Shown in pieces: positions 63,360 to 64,000 of a stretch of 64,000 bases of DNA. Source of the DNA: Candidatus Nitrospira nitrosa (lineage in GTDB: Bacteria > Nitrospirota > Nitrospiria > Nitrospirales > Nitrospiraceae); contig NZ_CZQA01000001.1 of the NCBI RefSeq assembly GCF_001458735.1, positions 1,240,001 to 1,304,000 of the forward strand. Reading direction: 5' to 3'. Below the pieces are notes generated by a model. That model was not told where the DNA came from. It was given only the letters and a program-made list of their open reading frames with translations, and did not search any database. Position numbers and translations under genes: made by a program. How positions within the stretch are numbered: position 1 is the first letter of the stretch; each line of letters starts with the position of its first letter.

Positions 63360-63472
63360 GCGAAACCCCAATCCAGATTCATACCCCAGAGACCCTATTT
63401 ACTCCCTCCAGGCCCATGGCATAGGATGAGCCGCTAGTTTGATGTTCCGCAATAACGTGTCACCGCATCTCG

Positions 63473-64000
63473 ATGCTCGATTTATCTTTTCAACCCACTC
63501 GGGAACAACTGGCGGCGCTCCTTTCTGTGAGTCGGCTACTCACCTCGTCGATGGATCTGCCTGCGCTGTTGAACCTGATCGTCAACTCCGCCGGAGAATT
63601 GCTGGCCTGTGAAGCCAGCAGTCTGTTTCTGGTCGATCCGACAGGGGAACAGTTAGTGCTCAAAGTGGCGACCGGACCCGTGAGCGGCGAGGTGAAAGAG
63701 CTGCGATTGAAGATGGGGGAAGGCATCGCCGGCTGGGTCGCCACACATCAGAAGGGGTTGATTGTGAACGATGCCCAGCACGATCCGCGTTTTGCGGCCT
63801 CGGTCGATCAGGCGACAGGGTTTGAGACCCGGTCGGTGCTGGCTGTGCCGCTTGTCGATCGCCAGCAGGTCGTCGGCGTGCTGGAAACGCTCAATACGGC
63901 CAAGGTGAAACAATTTGATCAGACCGATCTGGAGCTGTTGACCGCATTCAGTTCCTATGCCGCCGTGGCAGTACGAAACGCCAATCTGGTGGCGTCAATG
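63473..64000 (+). CDS. GAF-domain protein, 5' part
   Basis: The first 176 codons are present; the gene continues past the right edge. Residues ~15-170 form a GAF domain (LLTSSMDLPALLNLIVNSAGELLACEASSLFLVD, GEGIAGWVATHQKGLIVND, RSVLAVPLVDRQQVVGVLETLN). GAF domains bind small ligands or c-nucleotides and usually precede a kinase, GGDEF or PP2C output; which one follows cannot be seen. The start is the first ATG of the frame. Confidence 0.85.
   Translation, partial: MLDLSFQPTREQLAALLSVSRLLTSSMDLPALLNLIVNSAGELLACEASSLFLVDPTGEQLVLKVATGPVSGEVKELRLKMGEGIAGWVATHQKGLIVNDAQHDPRFAASVDQATGFETRSVLAVPLVDRQQVVGVLETLNTAKVKQFDQTDLELLTAFSSYAAVAVRNANLVASM

Overview
The window looks like a chromosome segment from a Nitrospira-like bacterium (phylum Nitrospirota). 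This rests on overall gene content: many beta-barrel and OmpA-type envelope proteins, a separate F1 ATP synthase block atpHAGDC, GC-rich coding with strong GGAGG ribosome sites, LarB/LarC, an AgrE-like arginine pathway, and dispersed short repeats. No rRNA, tRNA or CRISPR array was seen, so the assignment is an inference.

Layout. 0-6 kb is accessory DNA: the end of an IS5-family element, a secreted Ig-like protein, a decayed IS30 copy, a truncated vapBC module and an AAA/DUF4143 ATPase. 6-18.5 kb is a cell-envelope and signalling block: AsmA, MscS, then an apparent operon of a coiled-coil protein, a membrane-anchored OmpA-domain protein, a Rab/Ras-like GTPase and a sigma-54 activator. It is followed by a perfect 26-bp palindrome and a candidate -24/-12 promoter, a LuxR-type regulator with an atypical receiver, a DUF481 outer-membrane protein, MscL and an OmpA lipoprotein.

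18.5-31 kb is a mosaic island. It holds fragments and one intact copy of a DUF1810 gene, two copies of a ~200-bp MITE-like repeat, three toxin-antitoxin modules (brnTA, higBA and a RelE/XRE pair), an intact IS30 element identical to the first copy except for a 23-bp deletion in the first, and a two-gene restriction-modification unit. In that unit a beta-class DNA methyltransferase is fused to an AlkA-like DNA glycosylase, and the pair is bracketed by two integron attC-like sites. This is the strongest candidate for an undescribed system.

31-64 kb is mostly core: ATP synthase F1, an RluD-type pseudouridine synthase, a zinc ABC transporter, anmK, a GGDEF response regulator, an orphan ZorAB/MotAB-like stator pair, then ksgA, pdxA, a Na+/Ca2+ exchanger, larC, larB and gpsA. 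After these come an arginine dihydrolase-like gene overlapping an ornithine cyclodeaminase (LOR/SDH) gene, truD, a metallophosphoesterase and the start of a GAF-domain protein.
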